Of a stretch of 64,000 nucleotides of DNA, positions 1 through 12,220 are shown piece after piece (position 1 is the first letter of the stretch; every line of letters starts with the position of its first letter). The stretch lies in NCBI GenBank assembly GCA_905250025.1, contig CAJNOJ010000161.1:127560-191559 (forward strand), given 5' to 3'. Source of the stretch: Adineta ricciae (lineage: Eukaryota > Rotifera > Eurotatoria > Adinetida > Adinetidae). Both the position numbers and the translations under genes were made by a program. The notes beneath the pieces are model-generated. The model ran no database searches and had not been told where the DNA came from. It saw nothing but the letters and a program-made list of their open reading frames with translations.

Positions 1-623
1 AAGTGAAGGTGTAACATGAAAAAAGAATGTTCTGAGGTCCATAGTTTTGACCATAGCTATTCGTGTTTCTGGTGAGAAAGTAAAAGAAGACATGTTCTTT
101 GTCGAGAAAGGTTGTTTCTACGAAGTTCTATTTTTATTCTTTTCGCTTGCTCTCTCTTTTTTCTTTTGTTTTCATCTAGATCGTTACTTTTCTCTTCACT
201 TGTTGCTCGTCTTCCATATGTTCTCTATCGATGCGCTTTGTTTGCAGCCATTAAAAATAATTTTCGTCAAGCTGGAGCTATAATACCTTATTTATTATTA
301 AGATTAACTCTTTCTTCTCTCTCGCTCCCCTGAAAAGAAACCAACTTGCGTGGTAGCGATTCTTTCAATTGTGTTTCTTCCAGAGAAGCTAGCAGTGTAC
401 ATCTAATGTTTCTTCTCTCGTCTGCGAATAGTTGACACTTGTAATTATTGGACACTGATTCTTTGCTTCTCTATCATCATCATCATCGTCATCGTAGCCA
501 AGGTGTTCGTTAGTGTTTGTAATTTATATATAAAACTAAGGTTATATTTTGTCGGAAAACATTTCTCAGTCAATATAAACTCATAAATCTGGTCTAAACG
601 AGCTTTTTTTTCTTTCATATGAG
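1..623. other. Upstream non-coding stretch
   Basis: AT-rich and pyrimidine-rich sequence with short overlapping open frames that use non-ATG starts and look low in complexity. A run of CAT/CGT trinucleotides lies near 475-496. A 5' exon of the GPCR that follows could be hidden here, because that gene begins almost directly in its first membrane helix, but I could not define one. Confidence 0.4.
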
Positions 624-3600
624 ATGTTTGTCATATCCTGTGCATTTATTGGTTTGTTTTTATTCGTGATCGGTTCGTCCGGGAATGGTTTGTGCATATT
701 AGTATTCCTTCGTGACAAATTCCGCCATCGAATCATTACGCCTTACTTCATCGTACTTCTTTTTGCTGATTCAATCTATTTGCTATTTCGTTTAACGAAA
801 TTATTTTACTACTCTCAAACACTCTTCTATTTGAAAGCTGATTCCAATGATTCGTGCTCGAACACATTTCTCGCACGTGCGTATCAACATGCAACACAAA
901 ATTGGCCACAAACTCTAGTCCCGCTGCTACACTCGGAGACCTACATGCGTTTTTCATTAATATTAATGTGTATCATGACCGTACAACGCACAACATTTAT
1001 CACACGTTCATCGAAACGTTTAGTTCTGCCGAGTGCATTTAGTGATATACACAAGCATAAATGGACATTTCTATTCATCGTGTTAGCTTTTCTCATAGCG
1101 TTTATATTCGAATTTGCCGGTTTAACATTGTTCTGTTCGAAGTCAAATAATCGTGATTTGTCTTTTGAATGGTTTATGTACATGGCGAAACATATGGAAA
1201 ATTCGACTTATCTTCTAACGAATCCCATGCTTGATCAGCCAAGCAAATTCAAATGCGTGACCTATGTTCTGAAAAGCCTGCAAGAACACAATCGAAGCTC
1301 AAAAATTCCTTACAACAACGAGATCTGTACCGAGGAAGAGTTTATGAATATTTTATCGTTTTACTTTGACCAACACCAGAAATCAATCGTGAATCTCATC
1401 GGAAAGATTTTATATAATCTTTCGGGTGTTCGGATAACACGAAATGAAATTCGCCGAAAGTATCATTTTCACGAATGTTTATTTCCTCAAAATCCCAAGT
1501 TTTTCCATCAACATTACGATTTCATGTACAGTCGAAACGTTGGATTTAATCGTCATACATTAATTCTAGGTAAGATGATGCCATTAGCTTTTGAGACGAC
1601 AAATCCTCGAAGTCGATTCTAGGATTTCCTATCCGATTAAACATGAGAAATGAAAGTCTGATTATACACTTGATGATTCTCATCGAAAATAATAGAAGAC
1701 ATCGAGTAGAACTTCAAAATTAAGTGGACTATTTAGTAGTCACGTAACATCTATCGAAGAAGAAAAAAAACTAATTGTAGCAGTACCACAATTACAACAA
1801 CTACTCGTGTGTGCGTGTCTGAAAATGTCTAAATACGGCTGATAGTATAAATAAATTCGACAGAGACACATTAATCGCGAGAAAAATACGAAATATCCAT
1901 TGGTAGAGTGCTATAGTGTAACAATTTTCAATAAACGAAGAGTACACGATACCTTTGAAGAGACTTAGGACATAATCATGACTAGATAAGCATTCAGATA
2001 ATAAAATAGCTTTTGGAAATCGTCGGGAACGTTTCAGACAAAGAACTCAGAGACGAATGCGTAAGTGGCAACTAGTTAATACACATGAGACAAGGTGAAA
2101 AGTCGCTCGCACGCTCAAATAGCATGCAAACGATTTCGAGCTTTATTAATTGTTTTTGTTAATAATTCATAGGAACAATATTGAATTTCATTATTGGAAC
2201 AAAAAAAAACGAGAACTAACAAACCGTTTCTTGATTGAAAACAACGACGGGTCCATACGTCAATGCGCACTTAGCTAATTGACTCATATTTTATCACTGC
2301 AAATTTATCATTGTATTGTAGATGACAAGAGTCGAAGAATAGAGCGCGATATGATCGATCATTTTATTCAATGAATCGAACCGATGTGCTTTCACAAAAA
2401 GAAAAAAAAGAGGAAAATTACATGTGATTTGTCACATTCGGAAATAACTCCCGGGACTTCTTGGAAAAACTAGGAAATTTTGCAATCACACTGATGTACT
2501 GTGCAGAAGAGTGTTTCAATGAGCAAATAATCTAACATAAAATGATATTAAACTCGTGTGTGTGTCTACGTGGATTTTCCGTTCCGGAAAACGTTTGCAT
2601 ATTTAATAGTAGCCTACAGCGTTGATATTGCTCAATGGCTAAGGAAAAATTAATAGGGAAATTCTATAAAGCTTTGATATTCTGCATTCTACATGAATAA
2701 GAACATTTGTTTCGACGTCAAACCAAAAAGTACATTTAATTAAGGCAGAAGAAGATCTTCCCGGCTTAATCTAGCGGAAAAACACGGGATTTGTTGCGTT
2801 AGATGATTATTAATCATCAAAGTGAAGTAAGCAATATCAAAGGTACGAGTCCATCCTGTCATTTCCTTTTTGTCAATTAAAAATACGAATACACGAGATG
2901 TTCATTATTTAGGCTTCGATTACCTATAAGGATGAGCAGGTTCAACATTTCTAATTTGAATGACATGCATATCTTACGACTGGATAGAAGCGATTACTAG
3001 AAGTGTGAAATTGCATATATTCATTTGTTGTTGAAATTCGAGGCTAATTATAAAACTGAATTGATTATTTTAGTTTTTGGAAACATTCTTCCGTCCTTAA
3101 TCACGATTATCAGTAATATTTTGTCATTGTATCGAGTACGGCAATTGAATCGTTTAACTAAAAACTTTATTTTACCATGTCGTCGGCGAACAGACGATAC
3201 ACGTCGAGTTTTACTTGTTATTACCATTGAATGTCTACTAGCAATCATCAATTCATGGTTTAGCGATATCTTAATCAAATTTGTCTATTGCGAACGTAAA
3301 CTACTGGCCGATGATGATTGTCCAATGTTTTTACAGCAAAACTATGATATCTTAATCAAATTCGATATACTAAATTCCATCTCCAATATCATTTTGCATT
3401 GCCTATGTGGACGACACTTTCGAAATGAACTGAAATCCATGTTTAAATCCGCTTACCAGACCATCGGTCGTTTATGGAAAAACTTTTGTTGTTGTTACTT
3501 ACATATTCAATGTAAACAATCCCAACACGATCAATACGTAGCCTATCATGCATCGGTTGCAGATAATGACAGTCCAACTAATTCCAATTCGGAATATGTT

Positions 3601-3879
3601 TATTTAGAAATTAAACCTACGTCACGATCGTTTCACAATTATTGCTGTGATTGCCGATGGTATTTCAATTATCGACCGTTCTCGGCGTCGAGACAATGTT
3701 TATCGAATATTTCCAAAGAGTGTCTGAGAAAAAATCAACCATTTTCCATAGGTTATCAGTCAGTGACCCAAACCACACATATTACAAATCAGAATTCGAT
3801 GAGACTCTATTTTCCTCAACAGCATGCACAAACAGTGATGAAACCGAAGAAGAAAACATGGTTTTCATGTTTTCGATAG
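624..3879 (+). CDS. Rhodopsin-like (peptide-type) GPCR, two exon blocks, splice unresolved
   Basis: Two open blocks together make a class A receptor. Block 1 (624 to about 1569) begins at ATG 624 and gives TM1 with the GN pair (motif SSGNGLCILVF), TM2, TM3 ending in VQRTTF in place of DRY, TM4 and a very long second extracellular loop with several Cys. Block 2 (about 3001-3879) gives TM5, TM6 and TM7 with a diverged NPxxY (LNSISNIIL) and a Cys-rich tail. The obvious donor (GTAAGA at 1570, phase 1) does not match the only good acceptors (after 3000 or 3042, phase 0), so an exon is missing from my model or the gene is damaged. The N-terminus is almost absent. Bdelloid genomes hold many diverged receptors of this kind; the ligand cannot be read. 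A poly(A) signal follows the stop by 30 bp. Confidence 0.6.
1622..3000 (+). other. Large putative intron of the first GPCR
   Basis: About 1.4 kb of AT-rich sequence between the TM4/loop block and the TM5-7 block, with no convincing ORF, RNA gene or repeat seen. It is far longer than the roughly 55-bp introns usual in this window. An undetected exon of less than about 60 bp may lie inside it, because the flanking phases do not match. Confidence 0.4.
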
Positions 3880-3909
3880 GACGAACCTCGCTTATTTTCT
3901 TGTTTTTCA

Positions 3910-3915
3910 AATAAA
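3910..3915 (+). terminator. Poly(A) signal AATAAA
   Basis: AATAAA lies 30 bp past the stop codon of the GPCR, followed by T-rich sequence. This is the expected place for a cleavage signal in a compact genome. Confidence 0.55.
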
Positions 3916-4131
3916 AGTAAATCATTTCATACCCCGGTGAAAGTCGCGCTCTTTCTCTCTATAGTTGTCGCTTCGCCGACTGAGAACAAGAAACATGTCT
4001 CGTTCATTGTTAAGAAACTGTTGCAAAATAGAGAAATAAATGGCAGCAGAGAATGTCTACACGAGATATTTGTTTCTTTGGCTATGAAATTGAAAAGCGC
4101 CTAATGAATCATTTTGTTTCTTGGTTAGAAC

Positions 4132-5492
4132 ATGTCGAACAATGATCAAACAATTCAGTTTCCAGTTGCACTGAAACCTCTCCTAACGGACTTTGTTGTG
4201 AATGTTTTACGCGAGCGAATTCCATCGGAACAACTCTCTTCTTATGCAGTACAATACTTTTCTGCCAAACAAAATAGTAATTCACATGGAACAGAGCAAA
4301 CAGGTCTATTTTTAACAAATCAAACCAACGAAAAATCGAATGAAAGTGTCGCAAATCTCAGTAATGAGAAACAACGACGGCAATCTGTTTGGGGTGGTTC
4401 CCCGGTATAGCGAGAACGCTCTTTTTCATTTCCACAATAACGTAATAATTAGTTGTCTATTGCAGGATCCGAATCGTGACCTAACTGACAAGATTGTTAT
4501 AAAGGACCCGGACGTGTTCGAAAGGTTATGCCGAATTGTACAAGATACTGTCATTTACGTCGGCGACGATCCCTCATTAGTGAAACAATTTGTCAAATAT
4601 TTATCACCGAAGAATGTTCTGAAAAACGAAGAGATCATTCGACAAGGTGACGAAGGTGATTATTTTTATTGTATTGAATCCGGTAAATATGATGTTATTG
4701 TCAACGGAAAGAAGGTTTCAGAACTTGATAACAAAGTAATTCACCTGGTATACGAATGATCAATTGTGAGCTTTCGAGAACATTCTATAGGGATGCTTCG
4801 GAGAGATCGCATTACTTTACAGGTAATTCTTCATTTTTAGTATCGAATTAATTGGACTCGCTCATGTGGGTACATTCCTGTCTGTTTCTTGTGCACAGGA
4901 CAAAAGAAATCTTATTTCTATTTTTCATAAAACTTCAGGAAACTACTCTATTTTTAGTCAACCACGTACAGCGACTGTCATAGCGACAACTGACGGTCAA
5001 TTATGGTCCATTGATCGAGATACATTTTCAACTCTGACAGTTTCCTTTGCAATAAAACAACGTGAAAAATATCTGAAATTTCTTCACACAATTAACTTTA
5101 TTCAAACATTCTATTCTCGTGGTTGGCTGAATGACAATCGTCTGGAAGATCTAGCCGATGCTCTACGCCCACGCTATTACTCAACCAGCCAGATAATCAT
5201 TCAACAAGGTGATACAGATGCGTATGAAATGTTTTTCATCGAACACGGATCGGTGAAAGTAACACGAAAGGAAAAAGACGGATCAATACGAGAGTTGAAA
5301 ACATTGCAACCGGGAAAATGTTTTGGCGAACTAGCATTGTTGGAAAATAAACCGCGTTATGCAACAGTGACAGCATTGGAAAAATGTCGTTTGGCGACGT
5401 TAGATGCGACATCGTTTGAGAATTTACTTGGCATTGAATTGAAAATGAAATTGAAAGAATTTGTTGAAAAAGAATACGCAACGGGAACATAG
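4132..5492 (+). CDS. PRKAR2: cAMP-dependent protein kinase regulatory subunit, type II-like
   Basis: It binds and inhibits the PKA catalytic subunit and releases it on cAMP binding. Exons 4132-4404, 4466-4735, 4791-4822, 4958-5492 join to 369 residues. Residues about 7-45 form the RIIa dimerisation/docking helix pair (IQFPVALKPLL...). The inhibitor site is RRQSV, with a phosphorylatable Ser as in type II subunits rather than the Ala/Gly of type I. Two cyclic-nucleotide domains follow, with phosphate-binding cassettes FGEIALLYSQPRTA (A site, created by joining exons 3 and 4) and FGELALLENKPRYA (B site); both keep the Glu and Arg that hold cAMP. Exon 3 is only 32 bp. The linker after the inhibitor site is short compared with vertebrate RII. 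The next gene starts 63 bp after the stop. Confidence 0.93.
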
Positions 5493-5555
5493 TGCAAATT
5501 ATATGTTTATTTTCGTTTTTCAGATCGAAATTTTTTCTATCGAAGACTTATTTTC

Positions 5556-6945
5556 ATGTCTGCAAAATTTCGAAAAAGGTAAAAGACTTCTTTCATATCA
5601 CATTGCGAACGAGACTGATCTGTTCTTCAGAACCCGGAGTGCTTTAATTTCTACCAAAGAAGCAGTTCAAATTATAGAAAATGCTTGGTGTCGACATCGT
5701 GATAAACAGATGTTTCGCCTGTTAAAACATGCTGTATGTGCAGCTGAGCATGGTCTATCCGATGATATTCTTCGTCGGATCGCTCCGCGTGAAGCTGAGC
5801 TTCTACGCGATCCAAGTATGAGTGTAAAAGTCAAATTTCGGTAAGAAATAATTCGAGTTCATTTCGAGATCTCACTGATTCTATCTTGATTGTCAGTTTT
5901 GGTGGTTCAGAGTTTCCTCCGGTTATTTATTTTAAAATCTATGCTCGAAATTTCAATGGTGCTCTACCCAAATACGTCAATGGTAAAAAAGTCATTAATG
6001 CTGACATGAACGTACGGCCTCGTCATCGAACTTTAAGGAAACATTCTATGGTTTTCTTTTTCTTTTAAATGTAGGCTCGTGTAGCAGCATGTAAACAAAT
6101 GGGACAACGAGTTTTCTATCAGCAGATGCTTTCCGATTCCTTTCATAACACCAGCGGACGAGCGACACATGAACTCGACGTAGTCACATTAAAAGATTAT
6201 ATGCAAGTAAGATTGTTCTTTGCGTGCTTAATTGTTGATCTATAAAGATCCTATTTTAGTATACAAGCTTACTTGATGAACTCCCTTCCTATCTAGGCGG
6301 AAGAGCGAACCATTGGCGACGACTAAATCTCGAGGGTAATGATCATAGCCTTTCTGTTATAATTAAATTTCGTACTGATTTGTTAATTAGATATACCAAG
6401 ACAAACCATCTTCTATGATATTATTAGCTACATCGAATCCGGTGGAATAACACCTGAATTACGAGATAATATACCTCTCCTTCTCACTCAACCCTATGCC
6501 CCCACGATCCAATTACAACACATTCAATTACTGAAACAAATCAAGTACGCAAAAAAAATGACATCTTCTCCAAGCATCTTTCTTCAACTCACCTTTCGTT
6601 AGATCAACCCCCGCATCCCGGACAAGTCATACATCATCCGTACTTCCGAAAAAGCCATCATTATCAGGACGTCGTTCTCGTCGTGCTGTGGAAAATACAT
6701 CGAAAATGCGACAAAGTTACATGAAAACAGTATCCGAATCTTTGCCAACGACTCTCATTCTTCAATATGAACAACAAACCACAATCAATTCATGTGAAAA
6801 TGACGAAACACGCGACCAGACTGTTGATATATTTGCTACTAAAGATGAATTCAACGACGGTGAAGTCGATGCACTCTATGCCTGGGCTGAAAAACTCCAA
6901 TGGAGTGATGATCTATTCAAAATAGATCGAGTTTCAACAGCTTAG
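5556..6945 (+). CDS. CXorf58 / C11orf65 (MFI)-like protein
   Basis: Exons 5556-5578, 5631-5840, 5897-6011, 6075-6206, 6260-6335, 6391-6544, 6603-6945 give 350 residues. The first exon is 23 bp and starts MSAKFRKR; this start is chosen because only it joins in phase to exon 2. An IQ-like helix (AVQIIENAWCRHRDKQMF) is followed by the family block FGGSEFPPVIYFKIY and then by ELPSYLGGRANHWRRL. The order resembles human CXorf58 and, in the first half, C11orf65/MFI; this comes from memory of those families. The molecular role is poorly known; the human relative MFI was described as a mitochondrial fission inhibitor. The last 110 residues are basic, then acidic, and not conserved. The gene sits directly behind the PKA subunit in the same direction. 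Confidence 0.7.
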
Positions 6946-7342
6946 CCAAGACAAATTTCTTTTCTTCTTCTTTATGTATTTAATGCTTCTATCATGTCTG
7001 AAACGAGATCAAACAGAAAGAATTATTTTCTACTCGCACGTGCGAATTGAACAAATGAATGATTGATGTCATGCATATAATATCTAACAGCTCGTTTCTT
7101 TCCTTCTCAACCGAGAGAAGTGAGATGAGTCGATTAGCCGATTAATTTAGTCGAACAGAGAAGTGAAATAGGATCAAGTCGAGAGGAAAACGGCAAACAA
7201 CCAATAGATTATTTTATTAATAGAGAGAGAGAGAAACGATCGAGAGTGGATTAGGCCAATAGATCAATTAGATGAACGCGTGAAATAGCTGCATAATTGT
7301 GATCATATCTGTCATTTGTGAAAGCATCAGCTTGCCGGTTAG
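6946..7342. other. Intergenic region
   Basis: AT-rich spacer of about 400 bp with a short GAGA run near 7225-7235. No RNA gene or convincing ORF seen. It should hold the 3' UTR of the gene before and the promoter of the gene after. Confidence 0.4.
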
Positions 7343-8276
7343 ATGTATGAAACAAACATAGTTGAATATACCAATCGAAACAAAATGGAAGAAACCACAG
7401 CGAAAGTCTTTGCTCGGTTGCATCACATGAAAAGCATTTTATGTAAAACGATTAAACGTAAGTTTGCAACGTTGATATTTACAATCAAAGATGAGAATTA
7501 TCATCATGCATTTGAACGATATTGTAATTTCTGAATCTGTTGTAGGAACACCAAAGTTTTGCGGAGGGATCATCGATCAAAATGGTACATATTGTTCTCC
7601 AACTAGTTATTTATCAATGCCAGACAACGATGCTGAACAACTCTCCGAACTAACAATTACTCCATTGACCGATGTGAGTAACAGATCGATAGGTGAATGT
7701 GATAAAATATTTGATATTTTGATTTCGATCTAGATTACATCCGATGACACGATCTCATCGATTAGTGGAGATTCATCAGATTCTGGTGTGTCAACATTGA
7801 GTGACTTTTCACACTGTTCATTATTATCCTCGACATCGTTACCCAATCGATCAATGACGAAATCGCAATCGTGTCATTTAAGGTGTGATCCATCGTTCAT
7901 TAATTACGTTTCACATAATCTTTTATCGTCGGATGGTTCCGAGTTTTTTCTCAATGAAATCGAAGAATCACCATCAGCACAAATACCTTTAGCGGAAAGC
8001 AGCCGACGGGTTGTTTGCGAGAATGATCAAACTATTGTGGCTGAAGATGAAGATGAGCAAGTGGGCCCGTTGACGTCGACGCTTGTTGATGGATGGTATA
8101 TGATTACCCGAAGTTATTCGGCAACATTTCGTCAAGATTTAAGTGTGCGAAAGAATGAATTAGTACAAGTTCTTCGTTGTACACATCCGCATTGGGTTTG
8201 GGTACGAAATGAAGAAAGTAACGAAGGTTTTGTGCCTACAGATTGTCTTGCCGCTTCGTCTTTGATGCCACATTGA
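7343..8276 (+). CDS. SH3-domain protein
   Basis: Exons 7343-7457, 7546-7673, 7734-8276 give 261 residues. The C-terminal 60 residues form an SH3 domain: YSATFRQDLSVRKNEL matches the ALYDY/RT-loop and diverging-turn region, WVWV supplies the conserved Trp pair, and GFVPTDCL matches the G-[FY]-[VI]-P-x-[NS] end. The N-terminal 190 residues are Ser/Thr- and Asp-rich, probably disordered, with no catalytic domain seen. SH3 domains bind Pro-rich peptides, so an adaptor role is inferred. I cannot assign an orthologue. ATG 7343 is the first in-frame start; a second ATG (the M of KMEE) lies 15 codons later. Confidence 0.75.
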
Positions 8277-8541
8277 GAGAAAGAGTACTGTCTTTTAATC
8301 CAATCGATTTTTTTTTGAACATAAGACATTGTTGATACTGTGTGTGTTGTATATGTTTTGTTTTTATTTAAACTCAAATAAGAAATATTCTATAGGAAAA
8401 ATATGATTTCAGCCTCATCTATGTTTGATTGGATAGTAAACACATGACTCATGATGCCGGTTATTGCGCAAGAATGGAGAAGGCATCTGATATAAAAAGA
8501 GTATAGTGAATGGCTTTTTGAAAGAAACACATCGATACACG

Positions 8542-9690
8542 ATGGGTGACGAAGGTTCTATTCAAGATTTCGAAGTTGAATGGCGTGGGTTTTTAGAGAA
8601 ATTTCATGCGGATAACGATGCTACCAAACAGCGCATGCATAAGGTAAATTTCGATGATGAAAATACACGTGTTCGGCATTGGTCGTGTTTCGATAGGTGG
8701 ATATATTTCCTGACAAAAATATCGTCTGCTTTGTTCTTTACGATACATTTTCTTTCGATGAATGTCAATTTTTAATCAATTCAATAGAAAACATCGGATT
8801 TAACAAACTCTTATACGGAAACAATTATCGCACGAATACACGGTTAGAATTAACTTGCAGAAAATGATGAAACAGTATGAAAATTGTTTTTAGAACTCAG
8901 ATAACTCAACGAAGCCTTGCCGATGAATTTCTTCTCCGTGTAAAAGGTATTGTTTTCAATAGGAATTCATATTTCATTCCACTAACATAATTTATTTACA
9001 GAATATCTTCCCGAACAATGGCCAGGCAAACTAAATACATCTTATTGGGAGTTGTTGAATCTCAATGAGCGAATCCGAATTTGCAAGTACAAAATTAAAA
9101 GAATGGATTGACAAATTTCTATAGAACGAGTACATTTTAGATATGAACCTGGTCAATATTTTGCACCTCATTATGATGGAATTTACAAACGATCGTATAT
9201 GGAACAAAGTCAATTGACTATTATGGCGTATCTTAACGAAGAATTCACAGGTGGGCACACCAACTTTCTAGATGCCACTTCGAAACCACACGCGATCACT
9301 CATGCATTGGAGCCGAAAACAGGTAAAGTTACTCAAAGAATTTGTTTTGATACGAGTAAGAAATTGCGCGTTTTCTTTTTCAAAGGAATGGTTTTAATAT
9401 TTGAACATCAACTATTTCATGAAGGTGAAGCGGTAATTACTGGCAAGAAATATATCATGCGAAGGTGAGTTAACGGAGACTTTACCTTGACATCAGTTTC
9501 GACTTTTCTGATTGTATTTAGTGATGTTATGTACAAACGAGTATTAAGTTCACCAATGTCCGACAAAGAACGTGAAGCACGAGATTTAGTCGCTGTAGCT
9601 GAACAGCATGAAGACCAATCGAGATTCGAAGAAGCCACTAAATGCTATCGAAAAGCTTATAAACTATGGCCTGATTTAGAAAAAGAATAA
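8542..9690 (+). CDS. 2OG-Fe(II) oxygenase, prolyl 4-hydroxylase-like
   Basis: Exons 8542-8643, 8697-8842, 8894-8946, 9002-9086, 9141-9322, 9386-9464, 9522-9690 give 271 residues. The oxygenase fold is clear: the iron ligands are H and D of HYDG and H of LFHEGEAV, and the K of GKKY should hold 2-oxoglutarate. The substrate-side motif YRTNTRTQIT comes early, as in P4H enzymes. No signal peptide is seen, so a cytosolic substrate is likely rather than collagen. The last 40 residues form a TPR/MIT-like helix hairpin (EATKCYRKAYKLWP). The segment 9323-9385 is open and 63 bp long; I treat it as an intron because removing it restores PKTGMVLIFEHQLFHEG, the normal family spacing. Confidence 0.87.
9323..9385 (+). 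other. Stopless 63-bp intron in the oxygenase gene
   Basis: Donor GTAAAG and acceptor TTTTCAAAG flank 63 bp with no in-frame stop. If retained, it inserts 21 residues just before the distal iron-binding His. Family spacing argues for removal. Confidence 0.65.
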
Positions 9691-9720
9691 GACTTTTTAT
9701 TCTAAAGCATTTTTACTTAA

Positions 9721-9726
9721 AATAAA
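9721..9726 (+). terminator. Poly(A) signal AATAAA
   Basis: AATAAA lies 30 bp after the stop codon of the oxygenase gene. Confidence 0.5.
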
Positions 9727-10559
9727 GTGTGTTCTTTTAAGTCTGAAAGCTAATGAGAAATCGAATCCTGGACTTCGTACGGTGGATTTTATCATCGTAA
9801 AGAAATGGAAGCCACGCATTTTTTGGAACTCACATAGGTCATAATCGCTGGAAGACATATTTTAAGTCGCACTTCAGACGTTTATTACATTGAAATCCCA
9901 GGCATCCTTTGAAGAAATTGAGAGATATTGCTTTTTCTTTTCATCTTTCTGGATCGTCCATGTTCTACTCTCGAGTTGACACTGTCTGAAGTTCTGCTAT
10001 TTTGAGAAAATGTATAGCATATGAACTGAAGAGAATCCATTACTTTTCAAGAGTAGTCGAATTCATCGTCTCCTACAGATAATGACTACTTGAAGAAGCG
10101 TCATCGACAAAAAACTAATTTCTCTTATCACTGATGTTCTTACAGAATACACTCATTTATATTTTGTTTAAATATTTTAATCTTATTTCTGACTTTGCTC
10201 TTTATTAATTGATAGTAAGTCTGGCACTCTGCTCCAGAGATCTTCTCTCAAATTAGTTCATCTAAAAATACATTTACTTTCAAAAAAGAACTTCGTAATT
10301 TGAAAGCCATGTGGTGGTTTTGCTATGGATTACTTTTTGTTGTACCTCTGAATAAAATCAATTTTCAAGTAAAAGATGAAAATCAGCCATCGTATTTCAC
10401 AGTCCGACTATACCAAATTACATTGGTGGAATAAAAAGTTCGCAAGAAAGTTGTCAATTTACTAAATAACGTACACTTTTCTTCACGGCCGACGACGAAT
10501 CAGTGACTATACTTATAGGATGATAAAGATATTTATACGTTCAGTATTGACAATGTTGC
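9727..10559. other. Intergenic region
   Basis: AT-rich sequence with no ORF above background, RNA gene or repeat recognised. Confidence 0.35.
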
Positions 10560-11815
10560 TACATGAGAAAGATCATACTAAAAATTTCTAATTTCGATGT
10601 TTCATATTATGTCACAGATGTCAATCATACACTCGCCAGATTAGCACATGATATTGCTCATACTCAATCCATCAATTTTGTCAAAACGGTGTCAAGTGAT
10701 AAAATCCGTTCGCTATCACATAGGATGATGAACCGATTCTGACAAAAAGTTCTGCCTCGAATTTATCAAACCATCGAATATTCACTATTTATTCATATTT
10801 TCGGTACAATAAACTATCCGAAATTATCCAGAGTCGCCTTAAGTATAGTCGATCTACAAGCTGCATTACGCTATTTCAATGAACGAAATGTCAATTAAAT
10901 TCGATTGCTGTGAGGGTCATCGCTATACATGAACAACTTCAAGAAACAATCTTCCTATCTAACCGTATCCGTAATCGACAATAGCCGAGAATGTGTATTT
11001 GCTTTTTTTTTAACGTGTTCACTAGTGTGACCCATTTGGATTTTGCTCTTGAAGATGATTTCCAACATCCTCCACATGTTTTCCTTCATTGACGATCGTT
11101 CATTTGTCTTTGTCTTTTAGATGCTGATCTCAATCAATTGTGCACATCCGCTATCGCAGGTCAAAGTTTGAATCTACCAGCTAGTGCAAAAGATATTCGA
11201 GGACATTTATTGATTTTATTAACTAAAAAATCTATTTCACAGGTCCTTGTATAGATCAACACATGAATTTTCCAAAGAGGTATATCGGTTTAATATGAAA
11301 CTTCCCTAAGATAATTCTTTATTTTCACTCTCAATGAAAATCTTTTTTTTTTTAGTTTAGAAATTTTGTTTGCGTCTTTAGTGTTTCACACTGTCCTCTT
11401 ACCTACGCACACGTGCATATGATCAACTCGTTACCACAAGTTCACCCACATCAATATTTGAATGATAAACAACCATTGTCAATCATCGCATATTCTCACT
11501 TTATTAAATTCAGCCTTCGTTCTACTCCTGTTCGACTATGCCCAACAGTTCCTGAACATCAGAAAAATATATCTATCTCATCTCAATGAGATTCTCATGC
11601 AATATGAACATTTAATAGATATAATCAAAAATTTTACCAATAGTGCTACTAGAATCAACTATGCCAAGTTGAAACCTGTCATTGCCGATGAAGCGATAGC
11701 ACATTCCATAGGCTTTTATACCTATTCTCCTTCTTTTGTGAATAGATGCTTTCTTCGAAAGTCAAGTAAACTAGGGAAATTAAGTTTGATATGTGTTCAA
11801 TTAGCAGAACTTTAA
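10560..11815 (+). pseudogene. Unidentified gene remnant(s)
   Basis: Several stretches read like protein but do not join. Near 10617-10905 a frame gives a helical sequence (LARLAHDIAHTQ..., later VALSIVDLQAALRYFNER) broken by TGA at 10740. Near 11120-11240 another gives LNQLCTSAIAGQSLNLPASA. At 11462-11815 a 117-codon frame has a helical core (QFLNIRKIYLSHLNEIL). Acceptor-like TTTAG and ACAG sites precede some pieces. This looks like a decayed multi-exon gene, or one whose splicing I could not solve. I cannot name the family. Confidence 0.35.
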
Positions 11816-12220
11816 TTTAATAGTAAAATGTTGTGGATGCAAACATGAGAATTGTACAGATCGAAATCTTGGCTTACACTTTCATTCACATCTTGGATTT
11901 ACTACCTTAAACAAAACAATATTTCCTTTATAGAAACACCGCAATCTTGTGACAACTACGAATGACTCAGAATATGTTGATGCATATAGACAAATTTTCC
12001 TCTTCACATATATGACTCATTCATAGCGCAAGACGTAAAATAATATGCGTTATTTTCTGCAATGCTTGATTCATTTGCGCACAATATTTTTAGTCATAGC
12101 CATATTATTGCCACGTTTATAACCTACAATCGGAGAGGTGAATAATTGCACTGTTATTGAGTAACGACTGTGCAAGTATATAATCAATTCCATCAGATTT
12201 ATATGTTCTATTATTTTACG

